Shown piece by piece: positions 22,167 to 35,400 of a DNA stretch of 64,000 nucleotides. A program made the position numbers and the translations under genes. The stretch spans positions 1 through 64,000 of the forward strand of contig CABYIR010000003.1 in NCBI GenBank assembly GCA_902518955.1. Reading direction: 5' to 3'. Below the pieces are notes generated by a model that was not told the DNA's origin, made no database searches, and was given only the letters and a program-made list of their open reading frames with translations. Positions within the stretch are counted from its first letter, which is position 1. Every line of letters begins with the position of its first letter. Source of the stretch: an uncultured Pelagibacteraceae bacterium (lineage in GTDB: Bacteria > Pseudomonadota > Alphaproteobacteria > Pelagibacterales > AG-422-B15).

Positions 22167-23179
22167 GAAAATACAGGAGCTAGATTGAAGAAAAATAAAA
22201 CACTAGAGGTAACTACAACAGCTAATAATGAAAGTGGTAAAAATACTTTCCAACCAAGTCTCATTAATTGATCATATCGATACCGTGGAACAAAGGCTTT
22301 GACCATCGATATCATATAAAAAATTACCATCATCTTAACTAAAAACCATATAAAACCAGGTATGAGGTTGAATGGAGCTACATCAATTGGTGGATACCAT
22401 CCGCCAAAGAACATGATGGTCATCATTGCACACATCAGCAAGATATTTATGTACTCACCTAGAAAAAAGAGAAGAAATGGCATGGCAGAATATTCTGTTT
22501 GATAGCCGGCTACAAGCTCGGATTCTGCTTCAGGTAAATCGAATGGTGGTCTGTTTGTTTCCGCAAGTGCTGAAATAAAAAAAACAACAAACATTGGGAA
22601 CAATGGAATAAAAAACCAAATATTTTTTTGAGCATAAACAATTTCTGAGAGGTTTAGAGAACCAACGCACATTAATACTGTTACTATTACAAATCCTATA
22701 GATACCTCATATGAAACCATTTGAGCTGCAGATCGTAACGCTCCTAAAAAGGGGTATTTACTATTTGATGCCCAACCAGCCATCAGGATTCCATAAACAC
22801 CTAAAGAGCTCATAGCAAATATATATAAAACTCCAACATTTATATCAGATAAAACAATATTTTCTTGAATAGGAATAACTGCCCAAGCTGCTATTGCTAA
22901 CGTCGAAGTTAATATTGGTGCAATAAAATAAATAGTTTTATCAGATCCATCTGGAATAATGATTTCTTTAAATAAAAACTTTAATCCATCGGCTGGTATT
23001 TGAAATAAACCAAAAGGTCCAACTACATTTGGTCCCTTTCTTTTTTGAACAGCTGCCCATATTTTTCTATCCGCAAATAAAACGATGACTACGCCTAAAA
23101 GCAATGGAACAAAAATAAGGAGGCAGAGACCAACAATAAAAAATAAATGAAGAAGGTTCTCAGAAATGAGAGCTATCAT
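22163..23179 (-). CDS. nuoH: NADH-quinone oxidoreductase subunit H
   Basis: [64 protein letters not shown]. Confidence 0.97.
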   Translation of the reverse strand: MIALISENLLHLFFIVGLCLLIFVPLLLGVVIVLFADRKIWAAVQKRKGPNVVGPFGLFQIPADGLKFLFKEIIIPDGSDKTIYFIAPILTSTLAIAAWAVIPIQENIVLSDINVGVLYIFAMSSLGVYGILMAGWASNSKYPFLGALRSAAQMVSYEVSIGFVIVTVLMCVGSLNLSEIVYAQKNIWFFIPLFPMFVVFFISALAETNRPPFDLPEAESELVAGYQTEYSAMPFLLFFLGEYINILLMCAMMTIMFFGGWYPPIDVAPFNLIPGFIWFLVKMMVIFYMISMVKAFVPRYRYDQLMRLGWKVFLPLSLLAVVVTSSVLFFFNLAPVFS

Positions 23180-25233
23180 ATAGCTTTTCCATTTCTTAAC
23201 TCTTTACGAATTTGACTACATTCGGCCATAGTCTTAGATAATCTTGATATTGAGTCAGTTAAATAAAAATCTTTAATCAATGATCCAATTTCTTTATTAT
23301 CAAATGAGATTTTTGAAGCTTTGTTTGCAAGCAATCTTTTATAAGGCCTATCAGTAGATACTTGATTAAATAAATCTGGATATTGATTTTTAATTTTTTT
23401 ACGAACATCATCCAATGTCACAAAACCCCAATTCAAATTAAGCATTTCACTAATTTGATTAATAATTTTCCAATCAGTTTTTGCCTCACTTGGTGGAAAA
23501 CTTGCTTGATAGGCATATTGAAGTCTGCCTTCAGTATTAATATAAATTGCATCTTTTTCGGTGTAAGCTGCAGAAGGAAGAATTAAGTCTGCATTACTTG
23601 CGCCTCTATCACCATGTGAGCCCATATAAATAATTTTTGTGTTTTGAAATTTACTATAATCAATCTCATCCGCCCCAAATGAAAATAAAAGTTTTAAAGA
23701 CCCACTCTCTGCATCTGTATATATATCTTTTAGTGATCTGTTAGATTGATAACAGCCCATATCTAACGCACCAATTCTTGACGCTGATAATTGAAGAGTA
23801 TTTACACCGTTCCATGAGGAATCTATAAAAGAATATTGATGAACAATATCTTCTATTAGTGAATAAGCATTAAGACTATCATCACGATTTAATACTGATT
23901 GACCAATAATAATCATTGGCTTTTTTGCTTTGCCTAGAGTCTTACAAAAATTATTTTCACCATCAGAAATAGATTTTAAGATATTCAGGTCATTTCCTAA
24001 ATGTTTATAATCAAAAGTAAGGTCAAATTTTTCACCAATCAATCCAATAGGAATATTATTATTCAATAAGTGCTTTCGTATTCGAGTATTTATTATTGGA
24101 GCTTCTTCTCTGACATTGCTACCGATTATTAATATACAGTCACTTTCCTCAATTCCATTAATTGTTGAATTAAATAGATATTGAGAACGATCTGAATATG
24201 GAAGCCTCACCCCTTCTTGCCTACATTCAATTTTTTTAATATTTAATGACTCTGAAAGTTGTTTAATTAAATATGATGTTTCAAGATCAATGAAATCTCC
24301 CACAAGAAAAGCAATTTCATCAGGTTTGTGATTTTTCATAAATGACAAACACTCATTTAACGCATTATCCCAATCAGTGGCGTTCAGATTTTTATCATGT
24401 CTTACATAAGGGGTATCTAGCCTCTGATTCAGTAAACCATCACAAGCATATCTGGATTTATCAGAGATCCATTCTTCATTAATGTCTTCATTCAACCGTG
24501 GAAGTATTCGCTTAACTTTCCATCCATAAGTATCAACTCTTATATTTGAGCCCACTGCATCCATGACATCGATTGTTTCAGTTTTTTTTAGTTCCCAAGG
24601 TCTTGCTTCAAATTGATAAGGTTTTGATGTTAGTGCTCCCACAGGACAGAGATCAATAACGTTTGCTGACATTTCAGAGTCAATCGACTTTTCGAGATAG
24701 GTAGTAATTTCCATATTCTCACCACGATTTACCGCACCTATTTCTTCAACACCAGCAACTTCCTCTGAAAACCGAATGCATCTGGTACAATGAATGCATC
24801 GTGTCATATATGTTTTGATCAAAGGACCCATATATTTTTCCTCGACTGAACGTTTGTTTAAATCGAATCTTGATTTACCTGAGCCATAAGCAACAGTTTG
24901 GTCTTGTAGATCACACTCTCCACCTTGATCACATACGGGACAATCTAAAGGGTGATTGATTAACAAAAACTCCATAACACCTTCTCTAGCTTTTTTTACT
25001 TTTTGTGTATTGGTATGAATTGACATTCCCTCATTTACCGGCATAGCACAAGATGCTACAGGCTTGGGGGATCCTTCTACATCGACAAGACACATTCGAC
25101 AATTTCCCGCAATAGACAAGCGATCATGGTAACAGAATCTAGGTATCTCTTTCCCAGCCTCCTCGCACGCTTGAAGTATTGTCATATCATCACGAACTTC
25201 TATTTCTGTTCCATCAACTTTTACTTTTGCCAT
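23176..25233 (-). CDS. nuoG: NADH-quinone oxidoreductase subunit G
   Basis: [43 protein letters not shown]. Confidence 0.97.
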   Translation of the reverse strand: MAKVKVDGTEIEVRDDMTILQACEEAGKEIPRFCYHDRLSIAGNCRMCLVDVEGSPKPVASCAMPVNEGMSIHTNTQKVKKAREGVMEFLLINHPLDCPVCDQGGECDLQDQTVAYGSGKSRFDLNKRSVEEKYMGPLIKTYMTRCIHCTRCIRFSEEVAGVEEIGAVNRGENMEITTYLEKSIDSEMSANVIDLCPVGALTSKPYQFEARPWELKKTETIDVMDAVGSNIRVDTYGWKVKRILPRLNEDINEEWISDKSRYACDGLLNQRLDTPYVRHDKNLNATDWDNALNECLSFMKNHKPDEIAFLVGDFIDLETSYLIKQLSESLNIKKIECRQEGVRLPYSDRSQYLFNSTINGIEESDCILIIGSNVREEAPIINTRIRKHLLNNNIPIGLIGEKFDLTFDYKHLGNDLNILKSISDGENNFCKTLGKAKKPMIIIGQSVLNRDDSLNAYSLIEDIVHQYSFIDSSWNGVNTLQLSASRIGALDMGCYQSNRSLKDIYTDAESGSLKLLFSFGADEIDYSKFQNTKIIYMGSHGDRGASNADLILPSAAYTEKDAIYINTEGRLQYAYQASFPPSEAKTDWKIINQISEMLNLNWGFVTLDDVRKKIKNQYPDLFNQVSTDRPYKRLLANKASKISFDNKEIGSLIKDFYLTDSISRLSKTMAECSQIRKELRNGKAI

Positions 25234-26504
25234 TACGCTGCTCTAATTTTTTTTATTAACTGCTCTTCTATTTCATCTCTAAAATGTCTGAATAAACCTT
25301 GAATTGGCCATGCTGCAGCATCACCTAGTGCGCAAATCGTATGACCTTCAACCTGCTTTGTAACATCTAGTAATCGATCAATTTCACCGGGGCTGGCTTC
25401 ACCTGCTGCAATTTTTTCCATCATCCTCCACATCCATCCAGTGCCCTCTCTACAAGGAGTACATTGACCACAACTTTCATGCTTATAAAATCTAGATATT
25501 CGAGCTATTGCTTTTACAAGATCTGTTGATTGATCCATAACAATCACAGCTGCTGTTCCTAAGCCACTCTTTACAGAAGACAGCGAGTCAAAATCCATCG
25601 AAATATTGTCACAAACTGACTTTGGTATCATTGGAACTGAGGATCCACCTGGAATAATAGCTTTTAAATTATTCCAACCACCTCTCACGCCCCCAGCATG
25701 CTTTTCTATAAGCTCTTTTAAAGGTATGCCCATTTCTTCTTCAATATTACACGGAGTATTTACGTGTCCTGATATACAGAAGACTTTCGTACCGGTATTT
25801 TTAGTTTTCCCAAGAGAACTAAACCAAGATCCACCTCTGCGTAATATTGTTGGTACAACGGCTATCGTTTCAACATTGTTAACTGTTGTCGGTGACCCAT
25901 ATAAGCCTTTATTAGCTGGGAAAGGAGGCTTAAGCCTTGGTTGGCCTTTTTTCCCTTCAAGACTTTCAAGGAGAGCTGTTTCTTCACCACAAATATACGC
26001 TCCAGCTCCTCTATGGAGATAAATATTAAAATCCCATCCTGAGTTGCACGCGTTCTTTCCAATAAGACCAGCCTCATATGCCTCATCAATTGCTTTTTGT
26101 AAGACAATACTCTCGTTGAAATATTCACCTCGAATATAAATATAACAATCGTGTGAATTCATTGCAAAACCAGCCAGTAGACATCCTTCAAGAAGTTTAT
26201 GAGGTTCGTTTCTAATCATATCTCTATCTTTACAGGTACCAGGTTCTGACTCATCAGCATTCACAACTAAATAATTATTTTTGTTTGCGTCCTTTGGCAT
26301 GAAAGACCATTTTAAACCCGTAGGAAAACCTGCACCACCTCGACCACGTAGCTCAGATTTTTTTACTTCGTCTATTATCCAATCTGATCCTTTTTTAATA
26401 AAATTACTGGTCTGATCCCAATCTCCTCGAGACCGAGCTTCTCTAAGAGAATAAGATTGATCCCCAAACAAATTAGTAAAAATTTTATCTTTAGCTTTTA
26501 ACAT
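25233..26504 (-). CDS. nuoF: NADH-quinone oxidoreductase subunit F
   Basis: [68 protein letters not shown]. Confidence 0.97.
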   Translation of the reverse strand: MLKAKDKIFTNLFGDQSYSLREARSRGDWDQTSNFIKKGSDWIIDEVKKSELRGRGGAGFPTGLKWSFMPKDANKNNYLVVNADESEPGTCKDRDMIRNEPHKLLEGCLLAGFAMNSHDCYIYIRGEYFNESIVLQKAIDEAYEAGLIGKNACNSGWDFNIYLHRGAGAYICGEETALLESLEGKKGQPRLKPPFPANKGLYGSPTTVNNVETIAVVPTILRRGGSWFSSLGKTKNTGTKVFCISGHVNTPCNIEEEMGIPLKELIEKHAGGVRGGWNNLKAIIPGGSSVPMIPKSVCDNISMDFDSLSSVKSGLGTAAVIVMDQSTDLVKAIARISRFYKHESCGQCTPCREGTGWMWRMMEKIAAGEASPGEIDRLLDVTKQVEGHTICALGDAAAWPIQGLFRHFRDEIEEQLIKKIRAA

Positions 26505-27051
26505 ATTCCTCCGCTCTTGAACCTTTGCGCCCTGTTTGAGACCCTATAGGAGATGGATTTCCATCAATAAATGACTGCAATACATTTTTTGTGTTTTCAT
26601 AGTTTAAGTCTTCATAAAAATCATCATTGATTTGAACTAAGGGTGCATTAACGCATGCTCCCAAACACTCCACTTCCATCCATGAAAATAATCCATCATT
26701 AGATAATTCATTTTGTTTTTCGGAAATAGTCTCTTTACATGCTTTTACCACTTCGTCGGAACCTTTTAACCAACAAGGTGTAGTAGTACATACTTGAACA
26801 AAGTATTTTCCGACTGGCGTTGTATAATACATTGAATAAAATGTAACTATTTCATAAACTTTTATGTAAGGCATCTCAAGATGTGAAGCCACATGCTCAA
26901 TAGCTGACTTGCTAAGCCAGCCACCATTTTGTCTCTGAGCAATATCTAGCAAAGCCATCACGGCACTTTGTTTTCGGTCTTCAGGATATTTACTGAGAGC
27001 AAACTTTACTTTATCTAAACTTTCAGCATTAAATAAAAATGTTTCAGTCAT
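26491..27051 (-). CDS. nuoE: NADH-quinone oxidoreductase subunit E
   Basis: [48 protein letters not shown]. Confidence 0.96.
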   Translation of the reverse strand: MTETFLFNAESLDKVKFALSKYPEDRKQSAVMALLDIAQRQNGGWLSKSAIEHVASHLEMPYIKVYEIVTFYSMYYTTPVGKYFVQVCTTTPCWLKGSDEVVKACKETISEKQNELSNDGLFSWMEVECLGACVNAPLVQINDDFYEDLNYENTKNVLQSFIDGNPSPIGSQTGRKGSRAEEYVKS

Positions 27052-28224
27052 CTATCTATCAACTTCCCCAAACACAATTGCTAGAGAACCTAGTATCGCT
27101 GGGACATCTGCTAGTAAATGTCCTTTTGATAATAAATTGAATGCTTGTAAATGAGCAAATCCAGGAGCTCTAATTTTGCATCGATAAGGTCTGCTTGTAT
27201 TATCTGAAATTAAATATACTCCAAACTCTCCCTTTGGAGCCTCTACAGCTGAATAAATTTCACCTTCAGGAACATGAAAGCCTTCAGTAAAAAATTTAAA
27301 GTGATGAATAATAGCTTCCATTGACTCTTTCATCTCAGCCCGTTTTGGGGGAGCTATTTTAGTATCTCTATTAATGACTTCTCCACTAGGCATGTTGTTA
27401 ATGCACTGCGTCATAATCTTTACACTTTCTCTCATCTCATCCATTTGACATAAATAGCGATCATAACAATCACCATTTTTTCCAATTGGAACTTTAAAAT
27501 CAAAGTCTTCATAAGAGTCATAAGGTTGAGATCGTCTTAAATCCCATGGCACTCCAGATGCCCTAAGCACAAAACCACTAAAACCGTTATCAACAGCTTC
27601 TTCTTTTGAGATTTTGCCAATATCAACATTACGCTGCTTGAATATTCTATTTTCGGTAAGCAGTGTTTCCATATCATCAACAACTTTAGGAAATGATATA
27701 CAGAAATCATTTATCTTTTCTAGGAGTCCTTCTGGTAAGTCTTGATGAACACCTCCGGCTCTAAAATAATTTGCATGAAAACGAGAACCAGAGACTTCTT
27801 CATAAAAATCTAGAAGCTTTTCTCTTTCATCAAACCCCCAGGTAATAGGTGTCATTGCACCAACGTCCATGGCTGTTGTCGTTACATTTAATAAATGACT
27901 TAAAAGACGCCCAATCTCAGAAAAAAGAACTCTAATGTACTGACCTCTTTTGGGAACATCTACCTTCATTAACTTTTCAATTGCCAGAGCAAATGCATGC
28001 TCTTGGTTCATTGGCGCTACATAATCAAGACGATCAAAATATGGGATAGCTTGTAAATAAGTTTTGGTTTCAATTAGCTTTTCAGTGCCACGGTGTAAAA
28101 GACCGATATGAGGATCAGCTCTTTCAACAACTTCTCCATCGAGGTCAAGAATTAATCTTAGAACTCCGTGAGCAGCTGGATGAACAGGGCCAAAATTTAC
28201 AGTTACTGTTTTACTTTCCGCCAT
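27052..28224 (-). CDS. nuoD: NADH-quinone oxidoreductase subunit D
   Basis: [58 protein letters not shown] track begins at 28281, but the [13 protein letters not shown] start at 28224 is more plausible. Confidence 0.95.
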   Translation of the reverse strand: MAESKTVTVNFGPVHPAAHGVLRLILDLDGEVVERADPHIGLLHRGTEKLIETKTYLQAIPYFDRLDYVAPMNQEHAFALAIEKLMKVDVPKRGQYIRVLFSEIGRLLSHLLNVTTTAMDVGAMTPITWGFDEREKLLDFYEEVSGSRFHANYFRAGGVHQDLPEGLLEKINDFCISFPKVVDDMETLLTENRIFKQRNVDIGKISKEEAVDNGFSGFVLRASGVPWDLRRSQPYDSYEDFDFKVPIGKNGDCYDRYLCQMDEMRESVKIMTQCINNMPSGEVINRDTKIAPPKRAEMKESMEAIIHHFKFFTEGFHVPEGEIYSAVEAPKGEFGVYLISDNTSRPYRCKIRAPGFAHLQAFNLLSKGHLLADVPAILGSLAIVFGEVDR

Positions 28225-28810
28225 TGCGGTCCTGCTCCTCTTCTTTGTACTTAGTTCCTTCCCAAGGACTTTGAATATCAAAATGACGATAGTCTTGTTG
28301 TAGCTTTACAGGCTCATATACAATCTTCTTTTCAATTTCATTGTATCGAACTTCAACATTACCGCTCAAAGGGAAATCTTTTCTTAATGGATAACCTTCA
28401 AAACCATAGTCGGTAAGAATTCTCCTCAGATCTGGATGATCATTGAATTGGATTCCGTACATATCAAAAGCTTCTCTTTCAAACCAATTTGCACATGGGA
28501 ATACAGACGTAAGACTATCTATTGATGAACCTTCATCAATGTATACCTTAACTCGAGCTCTTAAATTATTTTTAAAACTTAATAAATGGTATACAACTTC
28601 AAACCTATTTTCTCTATCAGGATAATCAACGCCAGCAATATCTGTTAACTGTCGAAATTGACACTTTGAGCTATCTTTTAAAAACTGAAAGGTTGTAATT
28701 ATCTGTCTTGACTCAATAATAATCTCAATTTGATTATTGATAACTTTAACATCAATAGGATTTATTTTTTCACTAATAGTCTGAACGACTAAATCAATAG
28801 GACTGCTCAT
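28211..28810 (-). CDS. nuoC: NADH-quinone oxidoreductase subunit C
   Basis: [42 protein letters not shown]. Confidence 0.97.
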   Translation of the reverse strand: MSSPIDLVVQTISEKINPIDVKVINNQIEIIIESRQIITTFQFLKDSSKCQFRQLTDIAGVDYPDRENRFEVVYHLLSFKNNLRARVKVYIDEGSSIDSLTSVFPCANWFEREAFDMYGIQFNDHPDLRRILTDYGFEGYPLRKDFPLSGNVEVRYNEIEKKIVYEPVKLQQDYRHFDIQSPWEGTKYKEEEQDRNGGK

Positions 28811-28814
28811 AAAC

Positions 28815-29336
28815 TTATCTAACTATGTTGCCTTCTCTACGTATTTTCTTTTGAAGTTGCAATATTCCATACATTAATGCCTCAGCTGTTGGTGGACATC
28901 CTGGAACATAAATATCAATTGGAACTATGCGATCACTTCCCCTTACAACTGAATATGAATAGTGGTAATACCCTCCACCATTAGCACAGCTTCCCATTGA
29001 AATTACATAACGAGGCTCAGCCATTTGGTCATAAGCTTTTCTTAGCGCAGGAGCCATCTTGTTAGTTAATGTTCCTGCAATAATCATAACATCAGCATGT
29101 CTAGGTGAAGCTCTTGGTGCTGCACCCATTCTCTCAACATCATATCGTGGTGTTCCAACGTGCATCATTTCAACGGCACAACATGCAAGTCCAAACGTCA
29201 TCCAATGCAATGAACCTGTTCTGGCCCAATTTATTAAGTTGTTTACGTTTGTTACAATAAAACCTTTATCTGAATATCGTTGTTTCAGATCTTCTAATTC
29301 TTGAGATCCAATCTCTGGTGTTGCAGCTATTGCCAT
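28815..29336 (-). CDS. nuoB: NADH-quinone oxidoreductase subunit B
   Basis: [69 protein letters not shown]. Confidence 0.97.
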   Translation of the reverse strand: MAIAATPEIGSQELEDLKQRYSDKGFIVTNVNNLINWARTGSLHWMTFGLACCAVEMMHVGTPRYDVERMGAAPRASPRHADVMIIAGTLTNKMAPALRKAYDQMAEPRYVISMGSCANGGGYYHYSYSVVRGSDRIVPIDIYVPGCPPTAEALMYGILQLQKKIRREGNIVR

Positions 29337-29692
29337 TCAAGTGCCCCTTTCTTCCATTCGTATATAAAACCAATGGTTAAGACACCTAAGAAAAACATCA
29401 TAGAGAAAAATCCAAGTAATCCTAGATTTCCAAAGGTAATTGCCCAGGGAAACAAAAAGGTGACCTCAAGATCAAAAATAATAAATAGCAAAGTCACGAG
29501 ATAAAATCGAATATCGAATTTCATTCTAGAATCTCCAAATTGAGGAAATCCACTTTCAAAGGCATCGCTCTTTTCAGGATCAGGATTTCTTTTGGCAACA
29601 AGAAAATTTGCTAATATAAACAAACAACTAATAACCAGTGCAACAATTAGAAAAATTGCTAATGGAAGGTACTCAGCTAATATAAAGTTCAT
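29327..29692 (-). CDS. nuoA: NADH-quinone oxidoreductase subunit A
   Basis: YESGFPQFG-type motif ([40 protein letters not shown]). Confidence 0.96.
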   Translation of the reverse strand: MNFILAEYLPLAIFLIVALVISCLFILANFLVAKRNPDPEKSDAFESGFPQFGDSRMKFDIRFYLVTLLFIIFDLEVTFLFPWAITFGNLGLLGFFSMMFFLGVLTIGFIYEWKKGALEWQ

Positions 29693-29895
29693 AATCCTAA
29701 AGAGCTTTTAAACAATATATACACTTAAAAAAGTAAAAAAAAACAACGATATGCCTATTCAGATACGATTATTTGTGTATCATTTTAATGTAAAAATAAG
29801 ATTAATGAATTCAATTGGATGTGACAAAATAACATAATTTAAATTTAATTTAATAAATAAATTCAATAAGTTAATAAGTAAATTGGAGATGCTAC

Positions 29896-30813
29896 ATGAG
29901 TAATGACCTTAAACTTCTGGTTGATAACCTACATTTTTCAGAAGGGCCACGCTGGCATGATGGAAGGTTTTGGTACTCAGATTTCTATCAAAAAGCTGTT
30001 TTTTGTGTTGATGAGTCGGGAAGTGTTGAAAAAGTAGTTGATATACCAAACCAACCATCAGGTCTTGGATGGCTTCCAAACAATGATTTACTCATAGTGT
30101 CAATGCATGACCAAAAATTAATGAAATATAGCAATGGACAATTAACAGTCCATTCTGACTTATCACATCTTACACAATTCACCTGTAATGATATGGTCGT
30201 AGATAGAGATGGCCATGCCTACATTGGAAATTTTGGAACAACGCAACATAATGTAAATGTAAAACCAACTTGCTTAATTCATGTAACACCAGACGGTGTT
30301 GCGGATATTGCTGCAGAAAACTTAGAATTTCCAAATGGAACTGTAATTACACCTGATGGAAAGAGAATGATTTTAGGTGAAACCTATGCTGGTCGCTTAA
30401 CTTCATTTGATATTAGCAATGACAAGTCGCTTTCGAATAGAAAAGTATGGGCTCAAATGATGCCGTTACCCGTTTATTATTTTTCAAAAATTCAACGATT
30501 CTTTGGTGTAAGGGCAAAAGAGTCAACTTACAAAGTACGTGTCCCCGATGGAATTTGCTTAGACGAACAAATGGGCATATGGGTAGCTTCCCCTACTTCT
30601 ACTGAAGTATTTCGAGTTGAAGAGGGAGGAAAAATTACAGACTCAATTCAAACACCCAACAGAGCATTCGCATGCATGTTGGGAGGACAAGATCGAAAGA
30701 CCTTATACATTTCTACTGCTCAAGAATCTACTCCGGAAGTTGCTAGTCAAAATAAATTTGGAAAAATATACACAACACGCGTTGATATTCCTGGTGCTGG
30801 TTGGCCGGCATAA
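29896..30813 (+). CDS. SMP-30/gluconolactonase/LRE family protein
   Basis: HFSEGPRWHDGRFWYSDFYQKAVFCVDESG, PSGLGWLPNNDLLIVSM, FPNGTVITPDGKRMILGETYAGRLTSFDI, VPDGICLDEQMGIWVASP. Confidence 0.88.
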   Translation: MSNDLKLLVDNLHFSEGPRWHDGRFWYSDFYQKAVFCVDESGSVEKVVDIPNQPSGLGWLPNNDLLIVSMHDQKLMKYSNGQLTVHSDLSHLTQFTCNDMVVDRDGHAYIGNFGTTQHNVNVKPTCLIHVTPDGVADIAAENLEFPNGTVITPDGKRMILGETYAGRLTSFDISNDKSLSNRKVWAQMMPLPVYYFSKIQRFFGVRAKESTYKVRVPDGICLDEQMGIWVASPTSTEVFRVEEGGKITDSIQTPNRAFACMLGGQDRKTLYISTAQESTPEVASQNKFGKIYTTRVDIPGAGWPA

Positions 30814-31422
30814 ATGTACAAAGTTTATGGACGCCCATTTGCTGGATCACTTATAGCTGAGTTCTTACTTAACGAAGCTGATGCTAATTACGAATTCATA
30901 AAAGTTGACTACGAAAGTTCAAAAAAAGATGATTTCTTAAAAAAAAGCCCAATGGGAAAAATACCTGTTTTGGAATGTCCAGACGGTCGTCTTGTTTTTG
31001 AAACAACTGCAATTGTAGCGCACATAGTTGAAACAAAAAATATACTTATACCAAAAATTACTACGCCACAACGTGATCTCTACAATCAATCAATGTCAGT
31101 CATGTCGACTAGTATTTATCAGAATTATCATCACCAAAATCATAGTTATTATTATGTCTCAGAAGAAAATTATGATGACTTAAGAAATAGAGCCGCTGAA
31201 AGACAATTTACGATCTATAATTATATTGAAACAATTCTTAATCCATACCTTTGTGGCAGAGAACTTACTGCCGCTGATTTTTATTTATATATGATTGCAA
31301 CATGGGATCATGATCGAAAAAAACTATTTACTAATAGGCCAAAATTATCAGCTCTTATAAAAGGACTAAGCGAGAGACCATCAATAAAAACCGTTATTTC
31401 AAGTCATTCTAATAGCAGTTAA
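30814..31422 (+). CDS. Glutathione S-transferase-like protein
   Basis: MYKVYGRPFAGSLIAEFLLNEADANYEFIKVDYES...SPMGKIPVLECPDGRLVFETTAIVAHI, typical GST N-terminal fold; C-terminal LTAADFYLYMIATW. Starts immediately after the preceding stop. Confidence 0.85.
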   Translation: MYKVYGRPFAGSLIAEFLLNEADANYEFIKVDYESSKKDDFLKKSPMGKIPVLECPDGRLVFETTAIVAHIVETKNILIPKITTPQRDLYNQSMSVMSTSIYQNYHHQNHSYYYVSEENYDDLRNRAAERQFTIYNYIETILNPYLCGRELTAADFYLYMIATWDHDRKKLFTNRPKLSALIKGLSERPSIKTVISSHSNSS

Positions 31423-31423
31423 A

Positions 31424-32460
31424 TTAAAATTTATATTCTAGTGATAACGATAAGGAGTATGAAGAGTATTTATCTGAGGACTTCTCTGCAGAAATTGCTA
31501 CATCTGAACTAAGAGTGTTATCAGTATTTGTGCTTGTCAGCATGGAGTTTAATCTGAGGGTTGCCCTTCCCTTGAAATCAAAGCTTGGATCAAGCCTGCT
31601 GACATACACTTTATCAGGATTAGCTAGATAATTTACAAAAACATTTGATCTTCTTGTTAGATTTTCTTCAAACGATAAATCAAAGACCGGAACAAGAGAT
31701 AGTTTATAAACTTTTTTATCTAAATTAATCTCGTTCATGCTTCTTATATCTGTTCCAAAGACAAATGACGATGTACTCACTGCTTGTGCATCCACATGCA
31801 AAGCCTCAACTCCTGGACTTTCATCATAAGCGCCCAATTCAATCTGACCAAAACTAAATCGACCATACGGATTAAAACTAAGATTATTGTAATTAATGAT
31901 CTTATTAAATCCTAACGAAGTATTATAATAATGGCCCGTACGATAGAATGTGTGAGTAGTCGAAGTTCCATTTGCAAATCGTGAGCCATCTATTTCAATG
32001 TCTCCATAAGTAAGAATTAAATCAACGTACTCATTATTATCAAGAGCTATATTGTGATAGCTTGAAACTGATAACGAGTCTGAATAAACTTTACTTCTTT
32101 CAAACTGAACTGTGTTTTCTCCTCTAGATTCATGAATACCAAACCCTAACAAATAATCGTTAGAAATTTGTCTATCAAATCCAAAAGATAAGTCTTTTAT
32201 TTTTGTCTTACTACCTAATTTTGTTCCTTCTGTCTCTACATCACCATAACTAACTGTTCCTGATGTCCAAATACTCCATTGAAGAATAGGATCGTATGCA
32301 AAGTTTACTTTGCTCCCAAAGATATCTACAAATTTTAAAAGATCTTCATTAGATCCATTGTAACTAAGTTTTATTCCCTGATGAGATCGATTTCCACTGT
32401 TTCTTATAAATGAGAGACGTCCAAGAACTGTATCTCTTGTCTGTATCATTGCTACCTCTG
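31424..32460 (-). other. Autotransporter-type beta-barrel domain
   Basis: C-terminal ~340 aa from [17 protein letters not shown] to SLEYKF; alternating amphipathic strands; boundary approximate. Confidence 0.75.
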
Positions 32461-35400
32461 TTGGTCCAGCTTGCTCTTTCAACACAGACTCGCTTTCGGC
32501 ATCTTCAAATGGTGAGGCTAAGTACAACCAATCAAAAATAGCTTCTTCATTAATGTTGCCTACTGCGTCAGTAAACTTCCCACTCTCAACTTTAATTTGT
32601 TTTTGACCATTGCCACTTGGAGTAAATGTTGCTGTGTAACTTGTTCCACTGCCACTAAAACTTGAAATTGTTCCACCAGTAGTGACAATATCATCAACAG
32701 TGAAATCTGTCGCAGTTTCACTTAGAGTAAATGTTAAAGATAAAGAAGTGTCGTCTGATACTGATGAGTTATTAACTTCTGAAGACGTAATAGACACAGA
32801 TGGACGAGTTCCGTCATAAGTCCAAACAAACCGTGTTGCTGCCGTACTGAAATTACCACTTGAGTCTGTAAAGACTCCTGCCTCAACATCGATATAAACA
32901 TAACCATCGGCATTTGGTGTTACTGTTACTGTATATGAAGTACCACTTCCACTAAAATTAGATAACGTTCCACCATCAATTTTTATATCATTTATAGTGA
33001 AATTAGATGTTGTTTCACTTGTAGAGAAGGCAACGGAAATTGTTGTGTCATTTGATGCCGAGCCACTTGATACAGTGGATGATGATATTGTGATCGATGG
33101 ACTAGTACTGTCATATGTCCAATTAAATTGTGATGCGGCAGCACTATTGTTTCCAGCTATATCAGTGAATGAACCAGCGTTTACATCTATTGTTGTTGCG
33201 CCATCTCCTGATGGCTTAAATCGTGCGGAATAAGTTGTTCCAGAACCAATAAAGCTGGATAGAGTTCCTCCGCTTAGACTGATATCACCCGCTACAAAGT
33301 TTGTGGAGGATTCTGAAAGAGTAAATGTCAATACAATTGAAACATCGTTGCTTGTATCACCATCATTTACTGTTGAAGATGTAATCGTTATCGTTGGAGC
33401 AACGGAGTCATATGTCCAGTTGAATTGAGATGCTGCAATATTATTGTTCGCACCATCAGTAAACGTACCTGCGCTTACATCAACTGTTGTTGCACCATTA
33501 CTGGATGGAGTCAAGGTGGCTGTATATGATGCGCCACTACCACTAAAGTTTGAAATTGTTCCTCCACTTACTGTTATATCTCCCTCAGCAAAATTACTTA
33601 CTGACTCAGAGATAGAAAATACCAGTCCGATAGAGCTATCATTAGTCACTGATCCATCTGTTACTCCACTAGTTGATGACGAAATCGCAATTAGTGGGGC
33701 GGTTCCATCATAAGACCATGTAAACGTGTTTGATACAGTATTATTGAATCCTGCTGCGTCTGTAAATTTATTAGCAGCAACTGTAACTGATGTCTGAGAA
33801 GATGAAATTGCAGTTAATATCGCTGAATAATTTGCCCCACTGCCTGTAAAGTTTGATACTTGTGCATTTGCTATTGTTAAGTCATCAAGTCCAAAATCAG
33901 TGGAAGACTCACTTAGTGTAAATGTTAAATTGATCGATGTATCAGTAGTTGTTGATCCACTTGAAACTGTTGATGAACTAATTGTTATTGATGGAGGCGT
34001 TGTGTCGTACAACCAATTAAATTGATTTGCCTCAGTGTTATTATTGCCAGCTTCATCAGTGAATGCTCCTGCATTGACATCAATGGAAGTGGCTCCTTGT
34101 CCAGAAGGTGTGAATGTTGCTGAATAAGATGTTCCACTTCCACTAAAGTTTGATATTGACCCTCCACTAACAGTGATGTCACTAGATACAAAGTTTGTTG
34201 TGATTTCAGAAGTAGTAAATGTCAAAGCAATAGAACTGTCCTGTGAAGCATCACCATCACTCACAGTTGAGGACTCAATAATTACTGAGGGTGCAACTTT
34301 ATCAGATATGAAGTAAACATACCCAATACCCTCCCAAAGTGTACCTGTGTTCGTGAATGAATAGGCTGAAGCATTATTGCCTGCTAAATCAGTTCCAAAT
34401 TGATAACTGTAAGCATTTACATATTCGTCATTGGATGATGTATTGGTTGGAGTAAGTGTATAACTGTAAGTTGTTCCACTTCCAGAAAAATTTGAAACAT
34501 CAGCATTCATAGTATCAATATCACTTATCTCAGCATCTATAATTTCTTCACCAAATACTAACTCTACATTGATAGAAGATGCATTTGATCTTCGTATACC
34601 AATATCGTTTTGATAATCTGCCCGATAAAACGTATTTGGCGTTGATGTTGCTGATTGAACTTCAGGTTGAGTTCGATCACTAGTGTAATTAAATTCAAGT
34701 GTGGCAAAGTTAGTGTTTCCAACTGAGTCGGTAAATAAATCTTCTGCAACACTAATTGCTTTTACCCCATCGCGTAAATTGCTATGGCTTTCAGCCGACG
34801 GGTGAAAACGTGCTGTATACGTGTCTCCACTTCCAGAAAAATGTGATATTGATCCGTTTGCAGTGACAGATATATCATTCGCCGTAAAACCAACAATATC
34901 TTCTGTTGCTTTAAAGGTAAGATTGATCCATCTACTATTTGTAATACCTCCATCTTCTAAATCAGCTAATGTACCTCTTCGAGGGCCTCCATACCACCAC
35001 CCGTATACATAGCGTTGTGCTGTTATTGTCATGATTGGCTTTTCACCATCATAAGTCCAATTAAACTGAGTTGCAGCCGCTGAATTAGAATTGCCAGCAC
35101 TATCAGTAAACTTACTAGTTCCGATATCAATTGTCGTATCAATAAGTAGAACTGTTGGTGTAAAGTTTGCTGTGTACGTAGTTCCGCTTCCAGTAAAATC
35201 TGAAATAACACCTCCGCTAACTGTTAAATCATCCTGTACAAAATCTGAAACGCTTTCACTGAATGTGAACGTCAACGCGATATAACCATCATTTGATGCC
35301 ACTCCATCACTAACTGTCGATGAATTAATTGCAACCGTTGGTGCTTTTGTATCGATTACATAATTTGATGAAGAATAAGTCGAAGTCATTGCATTACCGT

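Noticed and set aside
25862-26128. 88-aa minus ORF inside nuoF and 138-aa + ORF at 25606-26022
   Set aside because: Shadow ORFs overlapping a clearly functional nuoF.
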